Positions 9,301 through 20,900 of a stretch of 64,000 bases of DNA are shown one piece after another. A model generated the notes under the pieces. It was not told the DNA's origin. It ran no database searches and was given only the letters and a program-made list of their open reading frames with translations. Within the stretch, counting starts at the first letter, position 1. Each line of letters opens with the position of its first letter. This stretch comes from Flectonema sp. DT1601 (Eukaryota > Euglenozoa > Diplonemea > Diplonemida > Diplonemidae), in the NCBI GenBank assembly GCA_964019425.1, contig OZ025827.1:744001-808000 (forward strand), given 5' to 3'. The translations under genes were made by a program, and so were the position numbers.

Positions 9301-11240
9301 AGCCTGTAGTTTCACCTCCAGCGGAGCCTGTAGTTTCACCGCCAACGGAGCCTGTAGTGTCACCGCCAGCTGAGCCTGTAGTTTCACCTCCAACGGAGCC
9401 TGTAGTTTCACCTCCAACGGAGCCTGTAGTGTCACCGCCAGCTGAGCCTGTAGTTTCACCTCCAACGGAGCCTGTAGTTTCACCTCCAGCGGAGCCTGTA
9501 GTTTCACCGCCAACGGAGCCTGTAGTGTCACCGCCAGCTGAGCCTGTAGTTTCACCTCCAACGGAGCCGGTAGTTTCACCTCCAACGGAGCCTGTAGTTT
9601 CACCTCCAACGGAGCCGGTAGTTTCACCTCCAACGGAGCCTGTAGTTTCACCGCCAACTGAGCCGGTAGTTTCACCGCCAACGGAGCCTGTAGTGTCACC
9701 GCCAGCTGAGCCTGTAGTGTCACCGCCAGCTGAACCTGTAGTATCACCTCCAACGGAGCCTGTAGTTTCACCGCCAACGGAGCCTGTAGTTTCACCGCCA
9801 GCTGAGCCCGTAGTGTCACCGCCAGCTGAGCCCGTAGTTTCACCGCCAACGGAGCCTGTAGTATCACCCCCAGCGGAGCCTGTAGTTTCACCGCCAACTG
9901 AGCCGGTAGTTTCACCTCCAACGGAGCCTGTAGTGTCACCGCCAGCTGAGCCTGTAGTATCACCTCCAACTGAGCCGGTAGTTTCACCTCCAACGGAGCC
10001 TGTAGTGTCACCGCCAACTGAGCCTGTAGTGTCACCGCCAGCTGAGCCTGTAGTATCACCTCCAACTGAGCCGGTAGTTTCACCTCCAACGGAGCCAGTA
10101 GTTTCACCGCCAACTGAGCCTGTAGTGTCACCGCCAGCTGAGCCTGTAGTATCACCTCCAACTGAGCCGGTAGTTTCACCTCCAACGGAGCCAGTAGTTT
10201 CACCTCCAACTGAGCCAGTAGTTTCACCTCCGACGGAGCCTGTAGTTTCGCCACCAACTGTACCAGAAGTTACGCGTCCTGCTGATAACAGCATCAGTTT
10301 TGAAGTTGTAGCAGAGTTGAGTGATCTGGTAACTCAGATAGACACGTTGGTAGCTGCCGCTTCTTCATCATTAGGTGGAAATGCTCGTTGCGATATGTTG
10401 TGTCAGGGAAGTAATTGTTTGAAATGTGATGGCACTGCTGTTACTCAAAGATCTGTTACTACTCTGGTGAGAGGAAATTGGAAAGTGATTTTGATTATAA
10501 TTAATAATGAAAATGGAAGCATCACAAAAGAAGCTATCGATAGTTCTTTAAAGAATGTCTTGTCAAACAATGCAGTTATTGGATACGTTGAAGGAAGTGC
10601 TGCTGTTGTTGTTGTTGTTGTTACTGACGTCCCACAAGTTGTTGTCGTTAACGATGGCTTTATCGATGCTCACACTCACGGTAGCATTATGGTGGCGGTT
10701 TGGGCATACTGGGTTCCTTTGTCAGTTATTATTAAGGTTCTTGGGCCTTTTGTATGTAAGAGAGAAGTGTTTGGGTATCCAATACCGGTATTAATCCACA
10801 TGTTCATGATGGTTATGGCGATGTGTTTTACTACTGTTTTCGCTTCTTTTGCCTTGTCAGACTTTAATAACAGAGTGGACTATGGACATAGAGAACTTGG
10901 AATTACTTTATTAGTAATTGGGTGGATTCAAGTACTGAGTGGTCTTGTCAGGCCAGGCAGGGAATCTCAATACAGAAAGTACTGGGGATGGGGACACGTT
11001 CTGTTTGGTATTTCAGTTGTGATAATTGCTATCGCTCAAATGGCGAGCGGAGTTGAAAATATTAAACGCCTATTCCCAAATGACTCGAATGATGTTCAGA
11101 TTGTTCTGATTGTTGGATTGGTCACTATGGGTGTTATTTATATTGTTGGGAAAACCTACGTCGCGGTTACCAAAAAAGCAGTGAATTCAATTGCGGAAAA
11201 CAACGAAACTAAACACTGTGAGCCTGATTGCGAAACGTAG
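6390..11240 (+). CDS. Copy 2: repeat-stalk cytochrome b561-like protein (1616 aa, 159 repeats, class B)
   Basis: The N-terminus and the 322-residue b561 region (from 10272) match copy 1, with GSN and DVP variants. The stalk opens with the class B order, marked by an SLPTEPVV unit near 6602 and an SPPVEPVV unit near 6625. It is the longest class B stalk. Private markers are a TELVV unit near 7093, EPVI near 7146, two VAPP units about 96 bp apart (7653 and 7749), and two EPIV units 192 bp apart (8607 and 8799). The last two pairs are internal tandem duplications of 4 and 8 units. From about 9060 to the end the order of units resembles class A stalks, so this copy looks like a mosaic of B (5') and A (3') material. 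Confidence 0.87.
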   Translation: MRLLSLFILLPLLGVVSSQLVVSPPTDPVLSPPTEPVVSPPAEPVVSPPTDPVVSPPTEPVVSPPAEPVVSLPTEPVVSPPVEPVVSPPTEPVVSPPTEPVVSPPTEPVVSPPAEPVVSPPTDPVLSPPTEPVVSPPTEPVVSPPAEPVVSPPTDPVVSPPTEPVVSPPTEPVVSPPTEPVVSPPAEPVVSPPTDPVVSPPTEPVVSPPTEPVVSPPAEPVVSPPTDPVVSPPTELVVSPPAEPVVSPPTEPVISPPTEPVVSPPTEPVVSPPTEPVVSPPAEPVVSPPTEPVVSPPTEPVVSPPTEPVVSPPTEPVVSPPAEPVVSPPTEPVVSPPTEPVVSPPAEPVVSPPTEPVVSPPAEPVVSPPTDPVVSPPTEPVVSPPTEPVVSPPAEPVVSPPTDPVVSPPTEPVVSPPTEPVVAPPTEPVVSPPAEPVVSPPTEPVVSPPTEPVVAPPTEPVVSPPAEPVVSPPTEPVVSPPTEPVVSPPTEPVVSPPTEPVVSPPAEPVVSPPAEPVVSPPTDPVVSPPTDPVVSPPTEPVVSPPAEPVVSPPTEPVVSPPTEPVVSPPAEPVVSPPTEPVVSPPTEPVVSPPAEPVVSPPTEPVVSPPTEPVVSPPTDPVVSPPTEPVVSPPAEPVVSPPTDPVVSPPTEPVVSPPTDPVVSPPTEPVVSPPTEPVVSPPTEPVVSPPAEPVVSPPTDPVVSPPTEPVVSPPTEPVVSPPTEPVVSPPAEPVVSPPTEPIVSPPTEPVVSPPTEPVVSPPTEPVVSPPAEPVVSPPTDPVVSPPTEPVVSPPAEPVVSPPTEPIVSPPTEPVVSPPTEPVVSPPTEPVVSPPAEPVVSPPTDPVVSPPTEPVVSPPAEPVVSPPTEPVVSPPTEPVVSPPTEPVVSPPTEPVVSPPTEPVVSPPTEPVVSPPTEPVVSPPAEPVVSPPTEPVVSPPAEPVVSPPTEPVVSPPAEPVVSPPTEPVVSPPTEPVVSPPAEPVVSPPTEPVVSPPAEPVVSPPTEPVVSPPTEPVVSPPAEPVVSPPTEPVVSPPAEPVVSPPTEPVVSPPAEPVVSPPTEPVVSPPTEPVVSPPTEPVVSPPTEPVVSPPTEPVVSPPTEPVVSPPAEPVVSPPAEPVVSPPTEPVVSPPTEPVVSPPAEPVVSPPAEPVVSPPTEPVVSPPAEPVVSPPTEPVVSPPTEPVVSPPAEPVVSPPTEPVVSPPTEPVVSPPTEPVVSPPAEPVVSPPTEPVVSPPTEPVVSPPTEPVVSPPAEPVVSPPTEPVVSPPTEPVVSPPTEPVVSPPTEPVVSPPTVPEVTRPADNSISFEVVAELSDLVTQIDTLVAAASSSLGGNARCDMLCQGSNCLKCDGTAVTQRSVTTLVRGNWKVILIIINNENGSITKEAIDSSLKNVLSNNAVIGYVEGSAAVVVVVVTDVPQVVVVNDGFIDAHTHGSIMVAVWAYWVPLSVIIKVLGPFVCKREVFGYPIPVLIHMFMMVMAMCFTTVFASFALSDFNNRVDYGHRELGITLLVIGWIQVLSGLVRPGRESQYRKYWGWGHVLFGISVVIIAIAQMASGVENIKRLFPNDSNDVQIVLIVGLVTMGVIYIVGKTYVAVTKKAVNSIAENNETKHCEPDCET
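6456..10271 (+). repeat. Coding minisatellite of copy 2, 159 x 24 bp
   Basis: Asp units (TDPVV, GATCCGGTA) recur through the first two thirds, often in the run Ala unit, Asp unit, Glu unit. They then stop, and Ala/Thr alternation of the copy 1 kind takes over. Confidence 0.96.
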
Positions 11241-11768
11241 ACATAACACGAAAGCTGTCCTGAGACGCGTACCAATGAATTATTGGCTGTGGTGTAGTAT
11301 TGCCGAGTCGTTTTTCAAGTCAGCGTGTTTACGAATTAACGAAGATAAAATGTTGTGGTGTATTATATAATAGATTTCCTGTTCTTTTAATTATTTTCAA
11401 TTTCTATTTACTACCATTTGAATTCATTAATGAGCCGACTCACGATTCTGGATGGAGTGAAGTTTTAGAAGTGTTCTTGTTGTTAACAAACAGAAGCACC
11501 TGCTGGTTTCAGTTTTCACTCGTTTTAGCTCTCTGTGTATTAGTTGTGCAGATTTAGTGATCAAAATGTATTTTTTATTTTGGCAATTCGTCGTGTCTTC
11601 CTCCCTCTTTTATCTTTCTATCTTGCAATTCTTTTTAACATAAATTACTTCAATACACGCAAAGAAGTTATTCCTCCCTTCGTTTTGTTTTACCTCCTCC
11701 AACGTCTTAGAAACATGTCCTTGAATCGGAGGAGTTTGTTTTCACGCGTCGGAAGAAACACGAAAGAA

Positions 11769-11774
11769 AATAAA
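11769..11774 (+). terminator. Poly(A) signal of copy 2
   Basis: AATAAA in the conserved 3' UTR position. Confidence 0.55.
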
Positions 11775-12482
11775 ATTATAAAATATTAAATATAAAGGAT
11801 TTTTCTGTTCTAGCTCTGAAGATAAACCTACAGGGCAAGATGGACAGAAGATGCTTCTATCAGAAACAGTAAGAAGACAATAATTTAAATAATTTGGGAT
11901 ATAGTCCGGAAGTTGACTTCCCGGACCCCTCGTAGCTCAAAAAGACTTCATTAGTAATTATCAAGATGAAGGTGAGCAAAGGTAATGTTGGTTTTTTTTT
12001 TTGCAAATTTCAAAACACGCGCAAATTCTTTCTTTCACAAGACCTTGGTCCGAGTAGCTGAGACCAAAACTGATGTCTCATTTGAAGTTTCTTTTGATTC
12101 TGTTCCTTACAGATTGGTATAGTCATCATGTTGCCCAACGCATACGATTTATTCCTGAAAACTACGTATTCTATTACTTAGATGATGTTTTTGATTTGAT
12201 ATTAATACCATCTTACTGTTGGATTGGTTTTCAAATGTCAAAAGGCAAACAAATATAGTTCCTCCCGCCTTTCTTTTCCCTCTCCTATTCTTTCCCGTTT
12301 CCTTACCCCATTACACGCAGAAGCATATCCTTGATTGGAGGTTATTGTTTTAGGTGTCCGGGGGGGAAAAAATCTTTTCTAACTCTGAAGATAGCCAGAG
12401 CAAAGCATTTAATGTTTTATCATCTTGTTCATTTTGTTTACAATTAACTCACACTAACTAACTTCATTCTTTCAACAGCCTC

Positions 12483-12600
12483 ATGCAAATGCGATGAGTA
12501 GGACAGGCCTGACACTGCAGTGTCCCCCTTGCTTTCTTTAGATTTTTTTTGAATATATCTTTTTTTTTTTTGTATTGAATTTCTTTCTATTGTATAAATA
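12483..12600 (+). promoter_or_regulatory. Promoter module of copy 3
   Basis: Octamer at 12483-12490 and TATAAATA at 12593-12600, with the palindrome between them. Confidence 0.5.
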
Positions 12601-12941
12601 TGCAATAATGAAAGCCAAGGCTAATGTAACACAACACACAGAGGTTTGTGTGCGTGCGGTAGTCTTTTATATTTGAAATTCAATTTCAAACATAGTCGAA
12701 GAAGGTTAGATGAATTATTCTAAGAAAATATTATTTTTAATTTTAACTCGAGACCAACCATTATTCGTTTGATGTGTCCAACGCATTTGATTTTCTTAAT
12801 TAACTGCTCTTCATTAATATTAACTTTTTTTGTGTTAACTCAGACCCTGTACATCATTAACTAAACTAAACTAAACTATTAAAAATGATTCACGAGAATT
12901 CACTTAATTTAATTCATTTATTCAACAGTTAAATATAAACC

Positions 12942-15900
12942 ATGAGATTACTCAGTCTCTTTATTTTGCTTCCTTTATTGGGTGTTGTTAGTTCACAATT
13001 GGTAGTTTCTCCGCCAACTGATCCGGTATTATCACCTCCAACGGAGCCTGTAGTGTCACCGCCAGCTGAGCCTGTAGTGTCACCGCCAGCTGAGCCTGTA
13101 GTTTCACCTCCAACGGAGCCTGTAGTTTCACCGCCAGCTGAGCCTGTAGTATCACCTCCAACGGAGCCTGTAGTTTCACCTCCAACGGAGCCTGTAGTGT
13201 CACCGCCAGCTGAGCCTGTAGTATCACCTCCAACTGATCCGGTAGTATCACCTCCAACGGAGCCTGTAGTGTCACCGCCAGCTGAGCCTGTAGTTTCACC
13301 TCCAACGGAGCCTGTAGTTTCACCGCCAGCTGAGCCTGTAGTATCACCTCCAACGGAGCCTGTAGTTTCACCTCCAACGGAGCCTGTAGTGTCACCGCCA
13401 GCTGAGCCTGTAGTATCACCTCCAACTGATCCGGTAGTATCACCTCCAACGGAGCCTGTAGTGTCACCGCCAGCTGAGCCTGTAGTATCACCTCCAACGG
13501 AGCCTGTAGTGTCACCGCCAGCTGAGCCTGTAGTGTCACCGCCAACTGAACCGGTAGTTTCGCCTCCAACTGAGCCTGTAGTATCACCTCCAACGGAGCC
13601 TGTAGTTTCACCTCCAACTGATCCGGTAGTATCACCTCCAAAGGAGCCTGTAGTTTCACCTCCAACGGAGCCTGTAGTGTCACCGCCAGCTGAGCCTGTA
13701 GTGTCACCGCCAACTGAGCCTGTAGTATCACCTCCAACGGAGCCTGTAGTTTCACCGCCAACGGAGCCTATAATTTCACCTCCAGCGGAGCCTGTAGTTT
13801 CACCGCCAACGGAGCCTGTAGTGTCACCGCCAGCTGAGCCTGTAGTGTCACCGCCAACTGAACCGGTAGTTTCACCTCCAACGGAGCCTGTAGTTTCACC
13901 TCCAGCGGAGCCTGTAGTTTCACCGCCAACGGAGCCTGTAGTGTCACCGCCAGCTGAGCCTGTAGTTTCACCTCCAACGGAGCCGGTAGTTTCACCTCCA
14001 ACGGAGCCTGTAGTGTCACCGCCAGCTGAGCCTGTAGTGTCACCGCCAGCTGAACCTGTAGTATCACCTCCAACGGAGCCTGTAGTTTCACCGCCAACGG
14101 AGCCTGTAGTTTCACCGCCAGCTGAGCCTGTAGTGTCACCGCCAGCTGAGCCTGTAGTTTCACCGCCAACGGAGCCTGTAGTATCACCTCCAACGGAGCC
14201 TGTAGTTTCACCTCCAACGGAGCCTGTAGTTTCACCGCCAACGGAGCCTGTAGTTTCACCTCCAACGGAGCCTGTAGTTTCACCTCCAGCGGAGCCTGTA
14301 GTTTCACCGCCAACGGAGCCTGTAGTTTCACCTCCAGCGGAGCCTGTAGTTTCACCGCCAACGGAGCCTGTAGTGTCACCGCCAGCTGAGCCTGTAGTGT
14401 CACCGCCAACTGAACCGGTAGTTTCACCTCCAACGGAGCCTGTAGTTTCACCTCCAGCGGAGCCTGTAGTTTCACCGCCAACGGAGCCTGTAGTTTCACC
14501 TCCAGCGGAGCCTGTAGTTTCACCGCCAACGGAGCCTGTAGTGTCACCGCCAGCTGAGCCTGTAGTTTCACCTCCAACGGAGCCTGTAGTTTCACCTCCA
14601 GCGGAGCCTGTAGTTTCACCGCCAACGGAGCCTGTAGTTTCACCGCCAGCTGAGCCTGTAGTTTCACCTCCAACGGAGCCGGTAGTTTCACCTCCAACGG
14701 AGCCTGTAGTTTCACCGCCAACTGAGCCGGTAGTTTCACCGCCAACGGAGCCTGTAGTGTCACCGCCAGCTGAGCCTGTAGTGTCACCGCCAGCTGAACC
14801 TGTAGTATCACCTCCAACGGAGCCTGTAGTTTCACCGCCAACGGAGCCTGTAGTATCACCTCCAGCGGAGCCTGTAGTTTCACCGCCAACTGAGCCTGTA
14901 GTATCACCTCCAGCGGAGCCTGTAGTTTCACCGCCAACGGAGCCTGTAGTATCACCTCCAGCGGAGCCTGTAGTGTCACCGCCAACTGAGCCTGTAGTAT
15001 CACCTCCAACGGAGCCTGTAGTGTCACCTCCAACTGAGCCGGTAGTTTCACCTCCAACGGAGCCTGTAGTGTCACCGCCAACTGAGCCTGTAGTGTCACC
15101 GCCAGCTGAGCCTGTAGTATCACCTCCAACTGAGCCGGTAGTTTCACCTCCAACGGAGCCAGTAGTTTCACCGCCAACTGAGCCGGTAGTTTCACCTCCG
15201 ACGGAGCCTGTAGTTTCGCCACCAACTGTACCAGAAGTTACGCGTCCTGCTGATAACAGCATCAGTTTTGAAGTTGTAGCAGAGTTGAGTGATCTGGTAA
15301 CTCAGATAGACACGTTGGTAGCTGCCGCTTCTTCATCATTAGGTGGAAATGCTCGTTGCGATATGTTGTGTCAGGGAAATAATTGTTTGAAATGTGATGG
15401 CACTGCTGTTACTCAAAGATCTGTTACTACTCTGGTGAGAGGAAATTGGAAAGTGATTTTGATTATAATTAATAATGAAAATGGAAGCATCACAAAAGAA
15501 GCTATCGATAGTTCTTTAAAGAATGTCTTGTCAAACAATGCAGTTATTGGATACGTTGAAGGAAGTGCTGCTGTTGTTGTTGTTGTTGTTACTGACGTCC
15601 CACAAGTTGTTGTCGTTAACGATGGCTTTATCGATGCTCACACTCACGGTAGCATTATGGTGGCGGTTTGGGCATACTGGGTTCCTTTGTCAGTTATTAT
15701 TAAGGTTCTTGGGCCTTTTGTATGTAAGAGAGAAGTGTTTGGGTATCCAATACCGGTATTAATCCACATGTTCATGATGGTTATGGCGATGTGTTTTACT
15801 ACTGTTTTCGCTTCTTTTGCCTTGTCAGACTTTAATAACAGAGTGGACTATGGACATAGAGAACTTGGAATTACTTTATTAGTAATTGGGTGGATTCAAG

Positions 15901-16208
15901 TACTGAGTGGTCTTGTCAGGCCAGGCAGGGAATCTCAATACAGAAAGTACTGGGGATGGGGACACGTTCTGTTTGGTATTTCAGTTGTGATAATTGCTAT
16001 CGCTCAAATGGCGAGCGGAGTTGAAAATATTAAACGCCTATTCCCAAATGACTCGAATGATGTTCAGATTGTTCTGATTGTTGGATTGGTCACTATGGGT
16101 GTTATTTATATTGTTGGGAAAACCTACGTCGCGGTTACCAAAAAAGCAGTGAATTCAATTGCGGAAAACAACGAAACTAAACACTGTGAGCCTGATTGCG
16201 AAACGTAG
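12942..16208 (+). CDS. Copy 3: repeat-stalk cytochrome b561-like protein (1088 aa, 93 repeats, class A)
   Basis: This is the closest relative of copy 1: the same opening units and the same lone SPPKEPVV unit (about 13638). It carries an extra block of units near 13,290-13,400 and a private EPII unit near 13,768. The b561 region starts at 15240. It is the only copy with the combination GNN (one codon changed in the cysteine cluster) and DVP, which matters for the recombination argument. All four candidate haem histidines are present. Confidence 0.87.
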   Translation: MRLLSLFILLPLLGVVSSQLVVSPPTDPVLSPPTEPVVSPPAEPVVSPPAEPVVSPPTEPVVSPPAEPVVSPPTEPVVSPPTEPVVSPPAEPVVSPPTDPVVSPPTEPVVSPPAEPVVSPPTEPVVSPPAEPVVSPPTEPVVSPPTEPVVSPPAEPVVSPPTDPVVSPPTEPVVSPPAEPVVSPPTEPVVSPPAEPVVSPPTEPVVSPPTEPVVSPPTEPVVSPPTDPVVSPPKEPVVSPPTEPVVSPPAEPVVSPPTEPVVSPPTEPVVSPPTEPIISPPAEPVVSPPTEPVVSPPAEPVVSPPTEPVVSPPTEPVVSPPAEPVVSPPTEPVVSPPAEPVVSPPTEPVVSPPTEPVVSPPAEPVVSPPAEPVVSPPTEPVVSPPTEPVVSPPAEPVVSPPAEPVVSPPTEPVVSPPTEPVVSPPTEPVVSPPTEPVVSPPTEPVVSPPAEPVVSPPTEPVVSPPAEPVVSPPTEPVVSPPAEPVVSPPTEPVVSPPTEPVVSPPAEPVVSPPTEPVVSPPAEPVVSPPTEPVVSPPAEPVVSPPTEPVVSPPAEPVVSPPTEPVVSPPAEPVVSPPTEPVVSPPTEPVVSPPTEPVVSPPTEPVVSPPAEPVVSPPAEPVVSPPTEPVVSPPTEPVVSPPAEPVVSPPTEPVVSPPAEPVVSPPTEPVVSPPAEPVVSPPTEPVVSPPTEPVVSPPTEPVVSPPTEPVVSPPTEPVVSPPAEPVVSPPTEPVVSPPTEPVVSPPTEPVVSPPTEPVVSPPTVPEVTRPADNSISFEVVAELSDLVTQIDTLVAAASSSLGGNARCDMLCQGNNCLKCDGTAVTQRSVTTLVRGNWKVILIIINNENGSITKEAIDSSLKNVLSNNAVIGYVEGSAAVVVVVVTDVPQVVVVNDGFIDAHTHGSIMVAVWAYWVPLSVIIKVLGPFVCKREVFGYPIPVLIHMFMMVMAMCFTTVFASFALSDFNNRVDYGHRELGITLLVIGWIQVLSGLVRPGRESQYRKYWGWGHVLFGISVVIIAIAQMASGVENIKRLFPNDSNDVQIVLIVGLVTMGVIYIVGKTYVAVTKKAVNSIAENNETKHCEPDCET
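13008..15239 (+). repeat. Coding minisatellite of copy 3, 93 x 24 bp
   Basis: The order of Thr and Ala units follows copy 1 closely over long runs. The differences are whole-unit insertions and losses. Confidence 0.96.
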
Positions 16209-16736
16209 ACATAACACGAAAGCTGTCCTGAGACGCGTACCAATGAATTATTGGCTGTGGTGTAGTATTGCCGAGTCGTTTTTCAAGTCAGCGTGTTTAC
16301 GAATTAACGAAGATAAAATGTTGTGGTGTATTATATAATAGATTTCCTGTTCTTTTAATTATTTTCAATTTCTATTTACTACCATTTGAATTCATTAATG
16401 AGCCGACTCACGATTCTGGATGGAGTGAAGTTTTAGAAGTGTTCTTGTTGTTAACAAACAGAAGCACCTGCTGGTTTCAGTTTTCACTCGTTTTAGCTCT
16501 CTGTGTATTAGTTGTGCAGATTTAGTGATCAAAATGTATTTTTTATTTTGGCAATTCGTCGTGTCTTCCTCCCTCTTTTATCTTTCTATCTTGCAATTCT
16601 TTTTAACATAAATTACTTCAATACACGCAAAGAAGTTATTCCTCCCTTCGTTTTGTTTTACCTCCTCCAACGTCTTAGAAACATGTCCTTGAATCGGAGG
16701 AGTTTGTTTTCACGCGTCGGAAGAAACACGAAAGAA

Positions 16737-16742
16737 AATAAA
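16737..16742 (+). terminator. Poly(A) signal of copy 3
   Basis: AATAAA in the conserved 3' UTR position. Confidence 0.55.
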
Positions 16743-17450
16743 ATTATAAAATATTAAATATAAAGGATTTTTCTGTTCTAGCTCTGAAGATAAACCTACA
16801 GGGCAAGATGGACAGAAGATGCTTCTATCAGAAACAGTAAGAAGACAATAATTTAAATAATTTGGGATATAGTCCGGAAGTTGACTTCCCGGACCCCTCG
16901 TAGCTCAAAAAGACTTCATTAGTAATTATCAAGATGAAGGTGAGCAAAGGTAATGTTGGTTTTTTTTTTTGCAAATTTCAAAACACGCGCAAATTCTTTC
17001 TTTCACAAGACCTTGGTCCGAGTAGCTGAGACCAAAACTGATGTCTCATTTGAAGTTTCTTTTGATTCTGTTCCTTACAGATTGGTATAGTCATCATGTT
17101 GCCCAACGCATACGATTTATTCCTGAAAACTACGTATTCTATTACTTAGATGATGTTTTTGATTTGATATTAATACCATCTTACTGTTGGATTGGTTTTC
17201 AAATGTCAAAAGGCAAACAAATATAGTTCCTCCCGCCTTTCTTTTCCCTCTCCTATTCTTTCCCGTTTCCTTACCCCATTACACGCAGAAGCATATCCTT
17301 GATTGGAGGTTATTGTTTTAGGTGTCCGGGGGGGAAAAAATCTTTTCTAACTCTGAAGATAGCCAGAGCAAAGCATTTAATGTTTTATCATCTTGTTCAT
17401 TTTGTTTACAATTAACTCACACTAACTAACTTCATTCTTTCAACAGCCTC

Positions 17451-17568
17451 ATGCAAATGCGATGAGTAGGACAGGCCTGACACTGCAGTGTCCCCCTTGC
17501 TTTCTTTAGATTTTTTTTGAATATATCTTTTTTTTTTTTGTATTGAATTTCTTTCTATTGTATAAATA
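17451..17568 (+). promoter_or_regulatory. Promoter module of copy 4
   Basis: Octamer at 17451-17458 and TATAAATA at 17561-17568. Confidence 0.5.
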
Positions 17569-17909
17569 TGCAATAATGAAAGCCAAGGCTAATGTAACAC
17601 AACACACAGAGGTTTGTGTGCGTGCGGTAGTCTTTTATATTTGAAATTCAATTTCAAACATAGTCGAAGAAGGTTAGATGAATTATTCTAAGAAAATATT
17701 ATTTTTAATTTTAACTCGAGACCAACCATTATTCGTTTGATGTGTCCAACGCATTTGATTTTCTTAATTAACTGCTCTTCATTAATATTAACTTTTTTTG
17801 TGTTAACTCAGACCCTGTACATCATTAACTAAACTAAACTAAACTATTAAAAATGATTCACGAGAATTCACTTAATTTAATTCATTTATTCAACAGTTAA
17901 ATATAAACC

Positions 17910-20900
17910 ATGAGATTACTCAGTCTCTTTATTTTGCTTCCTTTATTGGGTGTTGTTAGTTCACAATTGGTAGTTTCTCCGCCAACTGATCCGGTATTAT
18001 CACCTCCAACGGAGCCAGTAGTGTCACCGCCAGCTGAGCCTGTAGTATCACCTCCAACTGATCCGGTAGTATCACCTCCAACGGAGCCTGTAGTGTCACC
18101 GCCAGCTGAGCCTGTAGTATCACTTCCAACGGAGCCTGTAGTGTCACCGCCAGTTGAGCCTGTAGTGTCACCGCCAACTGAACCGGTAGTTTCGCCTCCA
18201 ACGGAGCCGGTAGTATCACCTCCAACGGAGCCTGTAGTTTCACCGCCAGCTGAGCCTGTAGTATCACCTCCAACTGATCCGGTATTATCACCTCCAACGG
18301 AGCCAGTAGTTTCACCTCCAACGGAGCCTGTAGTGTCACCGCCAGCTGAGCCTGTAGTATCACCTCCAACTGATCCGGTAGTATCACCTCCAACGGAGCC
18401 GGTAGTATCACCTCCAACGGAGCCTGTAGTTTCACCGCCAGCTGAGCCTGTAGTATCACCTCCAACTGATCCGGTAGTATCACCTCCAACGGAGCCAGTA
18501 GTTTCACCTCCAACGGAGCCTGTAGTGTCACCGCCAGCTGAGCCTGTAGTATCACCTCCAACTGATCCGGTAGTATCACCTCCAACGGAGCCTGTAGTGT
18601 CACCGCCAGCTGAGCCTGTAGTATCACCTCCAACGGAGCCTGTAGTTTCACCTCCAACTGAGCCTGTAGTATCACCTCCAACGGAGCCTGTAGTTTCACC
18701 TCCAACTGAGCCGGTAGTTTCACCTCCAACGGAGCCTGTAGTGTTACCTCCAACGGAGCCTGTAGTTTCACCGCCAACTGAACCGGTAGTTTCACCTCCA
18801 ACGGAGCCGGTAGTATCACCTCCAACGGAGCCTGTAGTTTCACCGCCTACTGAACCGGTAGTTTCACCTCCAACGGAGCCTGTAGTTTCACCTCCAACGG
18901 AGCCTGTAGTATCACCTCCAACTGAGCCTGTAGTGTCACCGCCAACTGAGCCGGTAGTTTCACGTCCAACGGGGCCTGTAGTTTCACCTCCAACTGAGCC
19001 TGTAGTTTCACCTCCAACTGAGCCTGTAGTTTCACCTCCAACGGAGCCTGTAGTATCACCTCCAACTGAGCCGGTAGTTTCACCTCCAACGGAGCCTGTA
19101 GTGTCACCGCCAACTGAACCGGTAGTTTCACCTCCAACTGAGCCTGTAGTTTCACCGCCAACTGAGCCTGTAGTATCACCTCCAACGGAGCCTGTAGTTT
19201 CACCGCCAACTGAACCGGTAGTTTCACCTCCAACGGAGCCTGTAGTTTCACCTCCAACGGAGCCTGTAGTTTCACCGCCAACTGAACCGGTAGTTTCACC
19301 TCCAACTGAGCCTGTAGTGTCACCGCCAACTGAGCCGGTAGTTTCACCTCCAACGGAGCCTGTAGTTTCACCTCCAACTGAGCCTGTAGTTTCACCTCCA
19401 ACTGAGCCTGTAGTTTCACCTCCAACGGAGCCTGTAGTATCACCTCCAACTGAGCCGGTAGTTTCACCTCCAACGGAGCCTGTAGTGTCACCGCCAACTG
19501 AACCGGTAGTTTCACCTCCAACTGAGCCTGTAGTATCACCTCCAACGGAGCCTGTAGTTTCACCGCCAACTGAACCGGTAGTTTCACCTCCAACGGAGCC
19601 TGTAGTTTCACCTCCAACGGAGCCTGTAGTATCACCTCCAACTGAGCCTGTAGTTTCACCTCCAACTGAGCCGGTAGTTTCACCTCCAACGGAGCCTGTA
19701 GTTTCACCTCCAACGGAGCCTGTAGTATCACCTCCAACTGAGCCTGTAGTTTCACCTCCAACTGAGCCGGTAGTTTCACCTCCAACGGAGCCTGTAGTGT
19801 TACCTCCAACGGAGCCTGTAGTTTCACCGCCAACTGAACCGGTAGTTTCACCTCCAACGGAGCCTGTAGTTTCACCTCCAACGGAGCCTGTAGTTTCACC
19901 TCCAACTGAGCCGGTAGTTTCACCTCCAACGGAGCCTGTAGTGTTACCTCCAACGGAGCCTGTAGTTTCACCGCCAACTGAACCGGTAGTTTCACCTCCA
20001 ACGGAGCCTGTAGTTTCACCGCCTACTGAACCGGTAGTTTCACCTCCAACGGAGCCTGTAGTTTCACCTCCAACGGAGCCTGTAGTATCACCTCCAACTG
20101 AGCCTGTAGTGTCACCGCCAACTGAGCCGGTAGTTTCACCTCCAACGGAGCCTGTAGTTTCACCGCCAACTGAACCGGTAGTTTCACCTCCAACGGAGCC
20201 TGTAGTTTCACCGCCTACTGAACCGGTAGTTTCACCTCCAACGGAGCCTGTAGTGTCACCGCCAACTGAGCCGGTAGTTTCACCTCCAACTGAGCCAGTA
20301 GTGTCACCGCCAACTGAGCCGGTAGTTTCACCTCCAACTGAGCCTGTAGTATCACCTCCAACGGAGCCTGTAGTTTCACCGCCAACTGAGCCGGTAGTTT
20401 CACCTCCAACTGAGCCAGTAGTGTCACCGCCAACTGAGCCGGTAGTTTCACCTCCAACGGAGCCTGTAGTATCACCTCCAACGGAGCCTGTAGTTTCACC
20501 GCCAACTGAGCCGGTAGTTTCACCTCCAACTGAGCCAGTAGTGTCACCGCCAACTGAACCGGTAGTTTCACCTCCAACTGAGCCTGTAGTATCACCTCCA
20601 ACGGAGCCTGTAGTTTCACCGCCAACTGAGCCGGTAGTTTCACCTCCAACTGAGCCAGTAGTGTCACCGCCAACTGAGCCGGTAGTTTCACCTCCAACGG
20701 AGCCTGTAGTTTCACCGCCAACTGAGCCTGTAGTTTCACCTCCAACTGAGCCAGTAGTGTCACCGCCAACTGAGCCGGTAGTTTCACCTCCAACGGAGCC
20801 TGTAGTTTCACCGCCAACTGAGCCGGTAGTTTCACCGCCAACTGAGCCGGTAGTTTCACCTCCAACTGAGCCAGTAGTGTCACCGCCAACTGAGCCGGTA

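Larger units (their letters stand above)
11241..12941 (+). other. Spacer S2 between copies 2 and 3 (1701 bp)
   Basis: The ETS-like inverted repeat is at 11904-11926. Donor variant is GTGAGC and acceptor variant is TTTCAACAG, as in S0, S1 and S3. No gene is seen. Confidence 0.85.
16209..17909 (+). other. Spacer S3 between copies 3 and 4 (1701 bp)
   Basis: The ETS-like inverted repeat is at 16872-16894. This spacer has the common variants (GTGAGC donor, TCAACAG acceptor, GAATATATC upstream of TATA). No gene is seen. Confidence 0.85.
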